Shown here one piece after another: positions 1-5,669 of a stretch of 7,092 bases of DNA; the stretch's first letter is position 1; the number at the start of each line of letters is the position of its first letter. The notes below the pieces were generated by a model that saw nothing but the letters and a program-made list of their open reading frames with translations, had not been told where the DNA came from and made no database searches. The translations under genes and the position numbers were made by a program. This DNA comes from Bacillota bacterium. Lineage in GTDB: Bacteria; Bacillota; Clostridia; Oscillospirales; Oscillospiraceae. Where the stretch lies: positions 1-7,092 of the forward strand of contig JAJUHD010000135.1 of the NCBI GenBank assembly GCA_029268085.1, written 5' to 3'.

Positions 1-661
1 GCTCGTCCGAGGCTTTAAGCATTTCTTTCTCAAGCTCGGCCTTGAGCTCCGCCGATCTGCCATTTAAAATCATCTCCGCGTCGCGTATGCGGGCCCTGTA
101 TTCCTCGATGCCGGATTTCCCTGCGCAGTAGCCCGGGCAGGCGCCCATGTGGAAATTCAGGCAGGGCCTGCTTTTCCCAAAATCGCGGGGGAATTTTTTC
201 CCGCAGGTGGGCAGGAGCAGCGATTTGCAGAGCGTATCGATTATATTGTGCGTTACTATCCTCCCGCCGAAGGGCCCGAAATATTTTGCTCCGTCCTCCG
301 AAACTTTATTTACAACGGTAAAGCGCGGGCACTCGCTCTTCACGTCCAGCCTTATGAACGGATAGGCTTTGTCGTCGCGCAGGAGGATATTATAGTGAGG
401 CTGATACCTTTTTATCAGAGAGTTTTCTAGCACAAGCGCTTCGAACTCCGAGGATGCGACAATAACATTGAAATCACGAACCTTTTCTACCATTGCGGAG
501 GTCTTGGGCTCGTGCTCGCCGCGGAAGTAGCTCGTGACTCGGTTTTTCAGCGCCTTAGCCTTGCCGACGTATATGACCTCGCCCTTTTCGTCGAGCATAA
601 GGTAAACTCCGGGCAGGAGCGGAAGACGGTTGGCTTTTTCTCTAAGTTCGTCGATCAGCAA
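1..661 (-). CDS. uvrC: UvrABC excinuclease subunit C, N-terminal part (cut by window edge)
   Basis: UvrC makes the incisions on both sides of a bulky lesion in nucleotide excision repair, after UvrA/UvrB have loaded. The first 220 codons are visible. A GIY-YIG nuclease domain spans about residues 13-100: PGVY at 17-20, YVGKAK at 31-36 with the catalytic-type Tyr31, Arg41, and Glu79 in the ALVLENSLIK segment as the likely metal ligand. A conserved four-Cys cluster follows (C153, C167, C175, C179, in the CLNFHMGACPGYC region), of the kind reported to hold an Fe-S cluster in UvrC. The visible part ends at MLKASDE, where the UVR motif that contacts UvrB should begin. The start is TTG at 661-659: a stop codon lies in frame upstream, no in-frame ATG or GTG lies between, and AAGGTG sits 5 nt before it. 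The gene has its own promoter and is separated from ptsH by a terminator. Family assignment is very secure; the C-terminal part lies outside the window. Confidence 0.96.
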   Translation of the reverse strand, partial: MLIDELREKANRLPLLPGVYLMLDEKGEVIYVGKAKALKNRVTSYFRGEHEPKTSAMVEKVRDFNVIVASSEFEALVLENSLIKRYQPHYNILLRDDKAYPFIRLDVKSECPRFTVVNKVSEDGAKYFGPFGGRIVTHNIIDTLCKSLLLPTCGKKFPRDFGKSRPCLNFHMGACPGYCAGKSGIEEYRARIRDAEMILNGRSAELKAELEKEMLKASDE

Positions 662-666
662 GGTTT

Positions 667-672
667 CACCTT
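667..672 (-). promoter_or_regulatory. Ribosome binding site that decides the TTG start of uvrC
   Basis: AAGGTG on the minus strand lies 5 nt before the TTG at 661-659. The reading frame is closed by a TAA shortly upstream, so no ATG or GTG start is available ahead of the GIY-YIG domain. Confidence 0.75.
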
Positions 673-712
673 CGTTTTGTTATTATTCGAGGGGTTTAAT
701 GCGCAATAACAT

Positions 713-740
713 ATTATTCCACATATCGCCAGGCAGTCAA
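713..740 (-). promoter_or_regulatory. Sigma-A-type promoter for uvrC
   Basis: On the minus strand, TTGACT (735-740, 5/6 match to the -35 consensus) is followed after 16 nt by AATAAT (713-718, 5/6 match to TATAAT). An alternative -10, TAATAT, would give an 18-nt spacer. The promoter lies just after the ptsH terminator and about 50 nt before the uvrC start, exactly where a separate uvrC promoter would be expected. Predicted by eye only. Confidence 0.7.
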
Positions 741-756
741 GCGCTTTATGGTAAAC

Positions 757-786
757 AAAAAACGGGGCGTGCAAGTACACGCCCCG
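757..786 (-). terminator. Intrinsic terminator after ptsH
   Basis: On the minus strand a 9-bp GC-rich stem, CGGGGCGTG paired with CACGCCCCG around the 6-nt loop TACTTG (763-786), is followed directly by TTTTTTG (757-762). It begins 16 nt after the ptsH stop codon. No T-run lies on the other side, so it acts in one direction only. It separates the ptsH transcript from uvrC. Confidence 0.93.
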
Positions 787-802
787 GTCTGTATGCTTGA
801 TA

Positions 803-1066
803 TTACTCTGTGAAGTCAGAGGCTATAAGAGCTGCCAAAGTGTTGAGCGCCTCTTTTTCATCGCTTCCGTCCGCAACGAGGTTCACGGAAGTGCCCTTAA
901 CAATGCCGAGAGACAGTACTCCCAAAAGGCTCTTTGCATTGACCTTGCGGTCATCCTTTTCTATCCAAATACTGCTTTTGAATTCGTTGGCCTTCTGAAT
1001 GAAAAACGTTGCTGGTCTTGCGTGCAGACCGACCTGGTTGTTGATAGTTACTTCTCTAGTAAGCAT
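803..1066 (-). CDS. ptsH: Phosphocarrier protein HPr
   Basis: HPr is the small cytoplasmic phosphocarrier of the sugar phosphotransferase system. It passes phosphate from enzyme I to sugar-specific EIIA proteins. The 87-residue product has the usual family length. The active-site motif GLHARPA places the phospho-accepting His at residue 15, and KSLLGVLSLG places the HPr-kinase target at Ser46. Having both argues for true HPr with a role in carbon catabolite control and against Crh, which lacks the active His. The start is the ATG at 1066, not the in-frame ATG at 1102: it gives the canonical N terminus (MLTREVTI) and is preceded by AAGGAGTGA at 1082-1074. The gene looks monocistronic, with its own promoter upstream and an intrinsic terminator downstream. 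The adjacent ptsI found in Bacillus is absent here; uvrC follows instead. Confidence 0.96.
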   Translation of the reverse strand: MLTREVTINNQVGLHARPATFFIQKANEFKSSIWIEKDDRKVNAKSLLGVLSLGIVKGTSVNLVADGSDEKEALNTLAALIASDFTE

Positions 1067-1123
1067 TATCTCGTCACTCCTTATGTTATGACAAAATGGC
1101 ATCTCTACATATTTTCTTAAGTC

Positions 1124-1152
1124 ATTTTATCAAAGTAAAATCGCTACGTCAA
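1124..1152 (-). promoter_or_regulatory. Strong sigma-A-type promoter for ptsH
   Basis: TTGACG (1147-1152, 5/6) and TAAAAT (1124-1129, 5/6) are separated by the optimal 17 nt on the minus strand. The predicted start point near 1117 would give a leader of about 50 nt carrying the ptsH ribosome binding site. A perfect 7-bp direct repeat overlaps the -35 region (see the repeat entry at 1139-1157). Confidence 0.82.
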
Positions 1153-1157
1153 TCGCT
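1139..1157. repeat. Perfect 7-bp direct repeat across the ptsH -35 region
   Basis: AATCGCT occurs at 1139-1145 and again at 1151-1157 (plus-strand reading), a 12-bp period with ACGTC between. The -35 hexamer lies between and partly inside the copies. The arrangement could be an operator for a regulator of ptsH, but a chance repeat of this size is also possible. No regulator is identified. Confidence 0.35.
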
Positions 1158-1208
1158 TTTACTGATTTTGTAAGGTTGCACAGCATTAATATTTTCTTTA
1201 ACTTTCTT

Positions 1209-3584
1209 TTACCTCAGTTCGACAATCGTCACGCCGTTTTCCCCCTCACCGTAGCGTCCGAGGCGGAACGACTTGACGGCCCTGTTCGTCTTGAGGCTCT
1301 GATGCACCGCAGTGCGCAGCGCTCCTGTGCCTTTCCCGTGTATCACGGTCACTTTTTCAAGCCTCGCCAAAACTGCGCTGTCGATATATCTTTCGAGCAC
1401 AGGGATTGCCTCGTCGGTCATCATTCCCCGCAGGTCAAGCTCCGAGCTTGTCGCCTCCCTACGCAGGGCAACGGTGCTTTTTGAGGATACCGCGGGCTTT
1501 TCAGACACCTTGTCTTCGATGAGATAAACCTCGTCCTCGCCGGCGGTCGTCTTAATTATACCCGCCTGAAGCGTAAGCTGTCTGTCCTCGGAAACCGCGA
1601 GAACGGTCGCCTTCACGCCCATCGAGAGTATCTCGACCGTGTCACCGGCCCTGACCGGACGTGAGGATTTCTTCGGTTCGCTTTTCTCCGCCCTGCGTTC
1701 GGTAAGCCTCACGTTTGCTTCGTTGAGGCTTCTGCGAAGCTCCGCGCGAGCCTCGTTTTCCCTGATGTGGTCATATTCCTTGGCCTGACGCCTGCGCATC
1801 CGGTCAAGCTCATCGAAGGTGCGTTCCGCTGTTCTTCTCGCATCCTCAAGTATCCTTTCGGCTTCTCTGCGCGTCTTTTCGTTTGCCTTTTCAAGACGCA
1901 CCGAGAGCTCGCGGCGCAGCATTTCGGCTTTCTTCGCGCTTTCCTCGGCTTCCCTGAGCTTCTTTTCTGTCTCGTCCCTGTCCTTTTCGAGCAGCTGCCT
2001 CTGTTTTTCCAGCTTTTCGATCGTTTCCTCGAAGGATGCGCTCCCCTGTGTTATTCTGCCCCGTGCGTCTTCAATTACGCATTCAGGCAGTCCGAGGCGT
2101 TCGCTTATCGCAAAAGCGTTCGATTTCCCGGGAATGCCGATAAGCAGCCTGTAGGTCGGGCGCAGAGATTCCACATCGAATTCACAGGAGGCATTCTGCA
2201 CGCCCTCTGTCGTGGTGGCATAGACCTTGAGCTCGGCGTAGTGCGTTGTTGCCGCAATTGCGGAGCCCTTTTTTCTGGCGTTCTCGATTATAGCCACGGC
2301 GAGCGCCGCGCCCTCTACCGGGTCCGTGCCCGCCCCCAGCTCGTCAAAAAGAAGAAGACTTTTATCATCGCACTGCGCCAGTATCTTAACTATATTCGTC
2401 ATATGGGAGGAAAATGTGGAAAGAGACTGCTCAATGCTCTGTTCGTCGCCGATATCTGCGAGCACGCTGTGAAAAACGGGCACCATGCTGCCGTCCGCAG
2501 CCGGAATATGCAGGCCGCAGGCAGCCATTATGCAGAGAAGCCCTAGTGTCTTGAGGGACACGGTTTTGCCGCCGGTGTTTGGCCCGGTTATGACAAGGGT
2601 ATCGAATTCTCCTCCCAGTTCGATAGTAATCGGGACTGCGCTTTCCTTCGGAAGCAGCGGATGGCGTGCTTTTCTGAGATTAACGCGCCTTTCCGAAATC
2701 ACCGGCTCCTGACAGTCCAGCTTATAGCTCAGCTTTGCCCTCGCGAAGATGCAGTCGATCTCGACAAGAACATTGAAGTCTCGGATTATATCCTCCGCAT
2801 GATTGCCGCATTCGGCGGAAAGCTCCATCAGTATGCGCTCAATCTCGATCTTTTCCTTCGCATACAGCTCGCGCAGCTCATTGTTAGCCTTGACCGCCGC
2901 CATGGGTTCGACGAAAAGCGTCGCCCCGCTAGAGGAAATGTCGTGGACTAGTCCGGGGATCATTCCCTTGTGGTCAGCCTTGACGGGAACGACATAACGT
3001 TCTGAGCGCGTCGTTATGATCGGCTCCTGCAGCGCTTTGGCGTAGGCCGGGGACGAGATGATCTTTTGCAGCGCCTCGCGCACTCTTGCCGCCGCGGCCC
3101 TCATCAGGCGGCGGATGTTCGCGAGCTCAGGGCTTGCCGCGTCCGCGATTTCATCCTCCCCAACTATGCATGTCGTGATTTTTTCCTCAAGGTATTTGTT
3201 CGCCATAAGCGATGAAAACAGAAAGTCGATATCGCTCCTGCCGCAGCTTTCGCCGCCCGCATAGGCTCTTACCGTGCGTGCAGACTGAAGCACGCCCGCG
3301 ATATCCATGAGCTCGCGCGTGTTCAACATCCCGCCGATGTTCGCGCGCGAAAGGGACGAGCGCACATCCTTAACGCCGCCGAAGGATGGGCTGCCCTTCA
3401 GTACCATCATGGCTTTGGCGGCACTAGTTTCGCCTAATCTGCGCTTCACCTCGTATTCGCTGTCCGACGGGCGCAGAGAAAGAACCCTTTCCTTCGCGGG
3501 AGCGCTTACGGCTTCGTTCGAAAGAAGCTCGAGCACCGCAGGAAGCTCAAGGGTTCTGACTGATTTTTCGTATAGTTCCGTCAT
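1209..3584 (-). CDS. mutS2: MutS2 ATPase with C-terminal Smr domain
   Basis: MutS2 is a MutS-like ABC ATPase without the mismatch-recognition domain. In the Firmicutes it has been linked to sensing and splitting collided ribosomes, and in some species to suppressing recombination. The 791 residues match the usual length of about 780-790. In order: helical lever/clamp region (about 1-310), Walker A GPNTGGKT (334-341), signature segment around DIGDEQSIEQSLSTF (377-391), Walker B LLLFDE (410-415), then a long charged coiled coil (about 515-635). A small KOW-like beta segment (about 645-690) is followed by an Smr domain (716-791) with LDLRG (716-720) and HGKGTGALR (749-757). All nucleotide-binding and Smr motifs are intact. 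The ATG at 3584 has GGAG 6 nt upstream. It follows recO by 28 nt, suggesting cotranscription. No terminator is evident after its stop codon. Confidence 0.97.
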   Translation of the reverse strand: MTELYEKSVRTLELPAVLELLSNEAVSAPAKERVLSLRPSDSEYEVKRRLGETSAAKAMMVLKGSPSFGGVKDVRSSLSRANIGGMLNTRELMDIAGVLQSARTVRAYAGGESCGRSDIDFLFSSLMANKYLEEKITTCIVGEDEIADAASPELANIRRLMRAAAARVREALQKIISSPAYAKALQEPIITTRSERYVVPVKADHKGMIPGLVHDISSSGATLFVEPMAAVKANNELRELYAKEKIEIERILMELSAECGNHAEDIIRDFNVLVEIDCIFARAKLSYKLDCQEPVISERRVNLRKARHPLLPKESAVPITIELGGEFDTLVITGPNTGGKTVSLKTLGLLCIMAACGLHIPAADGSMVPVFHSVLADIGDEQSIEQSLSTFSSHMTNIVKILAQCDDKSLLLFDELGAGTDPVEGAALAVAIIENARKKGSAIAATTHYAELKVYATTTEGVQNASCEFDVESLRPTYRLLIGIPGKSNAFAISERLGLPECVIEDARGRITQGSASFEETIEKLEKQRQLLEKDRDETEKKLREAEESAKKAEMLRRELSVRLEKANEKTRREAERILEDARRTAERTFDELDRMRRRQAKEYDHIRENEARAELRRSLNEANVRLTERRAEKSEPKKSSRPVRAGDTVEILSMGVKATVLAVSEDRQLTLQAGIIKTTAGEDEVYLIEDKVSEKPAVSSKSTVALRREATSSELDLRGMMTDEAIPVLERYIDSAVLARLEKVTVIHGKGTGALRTAVHQSLKTNRAVKSFRLGRYGEGENGVTIVELR

Positions 3585-3612
3585 ATATTTCTCCGTTGTA
3601 AGGTATCAGTTG

Positions 3613-4356
3613 TTATTTAACGCTTTTCCAGTAGTCGAGCGAAGAAAATCTCCGCTCGAGCTGTGACTGCGCAAAGGCTTCGCAGACAGCATGCAGCCGC
3701 TTTGCGGCATCGCCGCTCAGCGCAAAAGAAAATATTTTTTTGCTTTCAGCGCCGGAAATATGCCGCATCGCCGCAAGAGACGCACTGTCAAGAGGAAAGG
3801 TCTCTCCATATTTCCCGCTCCGGCACTTTCCGCAGAGAACCGTTCCGCCGACCGTGCTGAATACGGGTGCCTCCATCTCTTCCCTTCCGCAGGCAGGGCA
3901 GGCATCGAGCACCGGTTCGTAGCCCGAAAGACACATCAGCCGCAGCTCAAAGACCGCCTTGATATGTTCAGGAGGATAAAGCCCGCTCGAAAGCGCATAA
4001 AGGCTGTTCAGTCCCAGACGCAGGACCTCGGGATTCGGGCTGTCTTCATCCGAAACCGCCTCCAGCAGCTCAGCAAAATACATACCGAGCGAAAGAAGCG
4101 CGATATCCTCGCGCAGGCCGAGGAACTGCTCAAGCGTCAGCGCTTCGTCAACGTACCATTTTCCCCTGTTCTCAAAAAGCGTCATCTCCGAAAAGGTCAA
4201 AAGCTGACACGCAGCGGCAATTCTGCTGCCCCTGCGCATCACGCCCCTTGCGGAAACGGTCAACTTTCCTTCATCCTCCGTCAAAACGGTGAGTATCTTG
4301 TCCGCTTCCTTATATTTTGTTTCTCTCAGTACAAGCGCTCTCGTCGTTTTATACAT
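3613..4356 (-). CDS. recO: DNA repair protein RecO
   Basis: RecO works with RecR and RecF to load RecA on SSB-coated single-stranded DNA and to anneal complementary strands. The 247 residues fit the family length. The N-terminal OB-fold (about 1-80) starts with the typical TRALVLRETKYKEADKIL and GKLTVSARGVMR segments. A helical domain follows, with a zinc site made of C153, C156 (CPACG), C175 and C178 (CGKC). Its place downstream of era and a YqzL-like gene matches the Bacillus order. The start ATG at 4356 has only AAGG 10 nt upstream, a weak and long-spaced ribosome binding site. That AAGG directly abuts the 3' end of the structured element at 4371-4496, so translation may be sensitive to folding of the leader. 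mutS2 lies 28 nt downstream. Confidence 0.94.
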   Translation of the reverse strand: MYKTTRALVLRETKYKEADKILTVLTEDEGKLTVSARGVMRRGSRIAAACQLLTFSEMTLFENRGKWYVDEALTLEQFLGLREDIALLSLGMYFAELLEAVSDEDSPNPEVLRLGLNSLYALSSGLYPPEHIKAVFELRLMCLSGYEPVLDACPACGREEMEAPVFSTVGGTVLCGKCRSGKYGETFPLDSASLAAMRHISGAESKKIFSFALSGDAAKRLHAVCEAFAQSQLERRFSSLDYWKSVK

Positions 4357-4370
4357 ATTATGTAAACCTT

Positions 4371-4496
4371 AGCCGCATCGACCCGTGATCATTCATTTTT
4401 TCGTGTACCCGCATGGGTTAGAAAAACGACACCGAACATCCGCGTTGCGGGACACTTAAGTCTCGCTTGCAGAGTCCATCACGGGCCGACGCGGCC
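4371..4496 (-). ncRNA. Candidate structured RNA element or leader between yqzL-like gene and recO (family unknown)
   Basis: On the minus strand GCCGCGTCGGCCCGTGAT (4495-4478) pairs along its full 18 nt with ATCACGGGTCGATGCGGC (4389-4372); both imperfect positions are G-U wobbles. A further G-U pair (4496/4371) can close it. Enclosed hairpins: GGAC/GTCC (4477-4474 with 4453-4450), CCGC-AAC-GCGG (4450-4440), and TTTTTC/GAAAAA (4426-4421 with 4402-4397) around ACCC-ATGC-GGGT (4418-4407). The element starts 4-5 nt after the yqzL-like stop codon and ends next to the AAGG of recO. No T-run follows the closing stem, so it is not a simple terminator. I see no match to T-box, TPP, FMN, SAM, cobalamin, ZTP, c-di-GMP, SRP or 6S signatures. 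It could alternatively be a MITE-like DNA repeat. Structure is seen in the sequence; function is unknown. Confidence 0.55.
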
Positions 4497-4500
4497 TTCC

Positions 4501-4665
4501 TCAAAAACGGATACGGGGTTTCTCGCCCGTTCCGCTAAAGGCGAGTGTATCCCCGGGGGGATTATCGGGCTTATATTTCTTTTCTTTTAAGGCTGACCTG
4601 TAGAGCAGGTAGCAGAACGGTTCGCCCGTCTCACAAAACATTCCCCAAAGATTTGAGTCTTTCAT
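4501..4665 (-). CDS. Small YqzL-like protein, 54 aa
   Basis: This is a short ORF of unknown function between era and recO, the position of yqzL in Bacillus. The N-terminal core LWGMFCETGEPFCYLLYR (about residues 6-23) resembles the YqzL pattern of W-x-x-F-x-x-T-G-x-x-x-x-YLLY. A basic segment (KEKKYK) and a tail of about 22 residues rich in Pro/Gly follow, making it slightly longer than the Bacillus protein as I remember it. There is no signal peptide or clear membrane helix. An open frame continues upstream to a TTG at 4770, but the ATG at 4665 is preferred: GAGGTGA lies 8 nt before it, and the upstream part would overlap the end of era without resembling the family. The 101-nt gap from era and the structured element downstream set it apart from the overlapped genes upstream. 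Assignment rests on recalled family pattern and synteny. Confidence 0.75.
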   Translation of the reverse strand: MKDSNLWGMFCETGEPFCYLLYRSALKEKKYKPDNPPGDTLAFSGTGEKPRIRF

Positions 4666-4673
4666 TAAAGACT

Positions 4674-4680
4674 TCACCTC
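4674..4680 (-). promoter_or_regulatory. Ribosome binding site fixing the start of the YqzL-like gene
   Basis: GAGGTGA on the minus strand lies 8 nt before the ATG at 4665. It is the best anti-Shine-Dalgarno match in the era-recO interval and argues against the longer TTG-started frame beginning at 4770. Confidence 0.75.
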
Positions 4681-4747
4681 GCCGAACTTAGTATGTCCCA
4701 CGGCAAAGTCAGATATGAATAAAAATGCTTCGGTAATTTTTGCTCCG

Positions 4748-4766
4748 ATTTTCAATTTTTGAAAAT
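4748..4766. repeat. AT-rich 8-bp palindrome just after the era stop
   Basis: ATTTTCAA (4748-4755) and TTGAAAAT (4759-4766) form a perfect 8-bp inverted repeat around a 3-nt TTT spacer, placed directly after the era stop codon. On the minus strand no T-run follows, so it is not an intrinsic terminator. It may stabilise or help process the mRNA end, or be chance in an AT-rich gap (4666-4766) that otherwise holds nothing I recognise. Confidence 0.4.
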
Positions 4767-5669
4767 TCAATCCTTATATCCGAAGTTTCTCAGAAGGTTA
4801 TCGCTGTCGCGCCAGTTATCCTTGACCTTAACCCAGGTCTGCAAAAACACCTTAGTACCCATGAACCGCTCGATATCCGTACGAGCAAGGCCGCCGATTC
4901 TCTTGAGCATCTCGCCGTTTTTGCCGATGATAATGCCCTTGTGGCTGTCCTTTTCGCAGTAAATTGTAACGTCAAGATCAATAATCTCGGTGCCCTCGCG
5001 CTCGGAGAATCTTGTTACAACCACAGCCGTGCCGTGCGGAATCTCCTTGTCGAGGCAGTAGAGCAGTTTCTCGCGCACGATTTCGGCGCAAACCTGCCTT
5101 TCAGGCTGGTCGGTCACCATATCCTCGGGGAAGAGCTTCGGTCCGGGCTTCGCATATTTTTCAAGCTGACGCATCAGTTCCTCCGTACCGTCGCGGTTCT
5201 TAGCGCTGATCGGAATGACAGCGTCAAAGTCATAGATCTGTGCATAGGCTGCGATAACCGCGAGGAGCTGCTCCTTCGGTACTGTGTCAATTTTGTTGAT
5301 GACGAGGACCGACGGACACTTGCTTCCCTTGATCTTTTCAATCAGTTCCGTTTCCTGCGGACCAGCGGACGGTATCGGCTCGACCATGAGGACGATAGCA
5401 TCCACATCAGCGACGCTCTCCGATACGACCTTCACCATGTAGTCTCCCAGCTTCGTTCTCGGCCTGTGGAAGCCCGGCGTGTCCATCAGGACAATTTGAG
5501 TGTCGCCACGGTTAATTATCGCGCAGATGCGGTTGCGCGTCGTCTGCGGCTTATTTGAAACTATTGCTATCTTTTCACCGACAAGAGTATTTGTAAGAGT
5601 GGACTTACCGACGTTCGGACGACCGACTATTGTTATCATTGCAGATTTTGTCTTATCTTTTGTATTCAT
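4767..5669 (-). CDS. era: GTPase Era
   Basis: Era is an essential GTPase that binds the 3' end of 16S rRNA and helps mature the 30S subunit. The 300-residue length is canonical. Motifs: G1 GRPNVGKS (16-23), the G2 region KPQTTRNRI (40-48), G3 DTPG (63-66), G4 NKID (125-128) and G5 SAK (155-157). The C-terminal KH domain (about 205-285) carries HKGIIIGKNGEMLKRIG with its GxxG loop at 249-252. All key residues are present. The ATG at 5669 overlaps the dgkA stop as ATGA. Only a weak purine stretch precedes it, so translation is probably coupled to dgkA. Neighbouring ybeY also acts on 16S rRNA maturation, which makes this a ribosome-assembly operon. A cdd gene found between dgkA and era in Bacillus is absent. 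Confidence 0.98.
   Translation of the reverse strand: MNTKDKTKSAMITIVGRPNVGKSTLTNTLVGEKIAIVSNKPQTTRNRICAIINRGDTQIVLMDTPGFHRPRTKLGDYMVKVVSESVADVDAIVLMVEPIPSAGPQETELIEKIKGSKCPSVLVINKIDTVPKEQLLAVIAAYAQIYDFDAVIPISAKNRDGTEELMRQLEKYAKPGPKLFPEDMVTDQPERQVCAEIVREKLLYCLDKEIPHGTAVVVTRFSEREGTEIIDLDVTIYCEKDSHKGIIIGKNGEMLKRIGGLARTDIERFMGTKVFLQTWVKVKDNWRDSDNLLRNFGYKD

Noticed and set aside
1067..1102. Upstream in-frame ATG extending ptsH by 12 residues
   Set aside because: The extension would place the conserved N terminus and His15 out of register, and it would translate through the AAGGAGTGA ribosome binding site of the ATG at 1066.
1096..1125. Leader hairpin before ptsH (ATGAC/GTCAT plus AAAAT/ATTTT)
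   Set aside because: The 5' arm overlaps the predicted -10 box and would lie upstream of the transcription start. The remaining AT-only pairing is weak.
1140..1160. Catabolite-responsive element (cre) at the ptsH promoter
   Set aside because: The best alignment around AAAGCGATTGAC misses at least three defining positions of the cre consensus.
1767..2546. 259-aa plus-strand open frame opposite mutS2
   Set aside because: It is a shadow of the mutS2 coding strand: no family resemblance, no fitting ribosome binding site or promoter, and the minus-strand MutS2 motifs across this region are intact.
3691..4365. 224-aa plus-strand open frame opposite recO
   Set aside because: The translation is rich in Arg and His with no domain signal, and it mirrors the full length of a normal RecO.
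4371..4496. Known RNA classes (tRNA, SRP RNA, 6S RNA, T-box, common riboswitches) for the structured element
   Set aside because: It is too short for 6S, lacks the SRP GGAAG tetraloop region, has no T-box AGGGUGGNACCGCG sequence, and shows none of the riboswitch core motifs I can recall. This was judged by eye, so a covariance-model scan could overturn it.
4367..4498. Target-site duplication (CCTT) flanking the element as proof of a MITE
   Set aside because: CCTT occurs on both sides, but the right copy overlaps the inverted-repeat arm and the boundaries are not symmetrical. A 4-bp match is weak evidence.
4666..4770. TTG-started N-terminal extension of the YqzL-like ORF
   Set aside because: It would overlap the end of era and lacks its own ribosome binding site, while GAGGTGA sits correctly before the ATG at 4665.
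4740..5558. 272-aa plus-strand open frame opposite era
   Set aside because: It is antisense to a complete, motif-perfect Era and its translation shows no recognisable domain. Open antisense frames are common opposite genes with this codon use.
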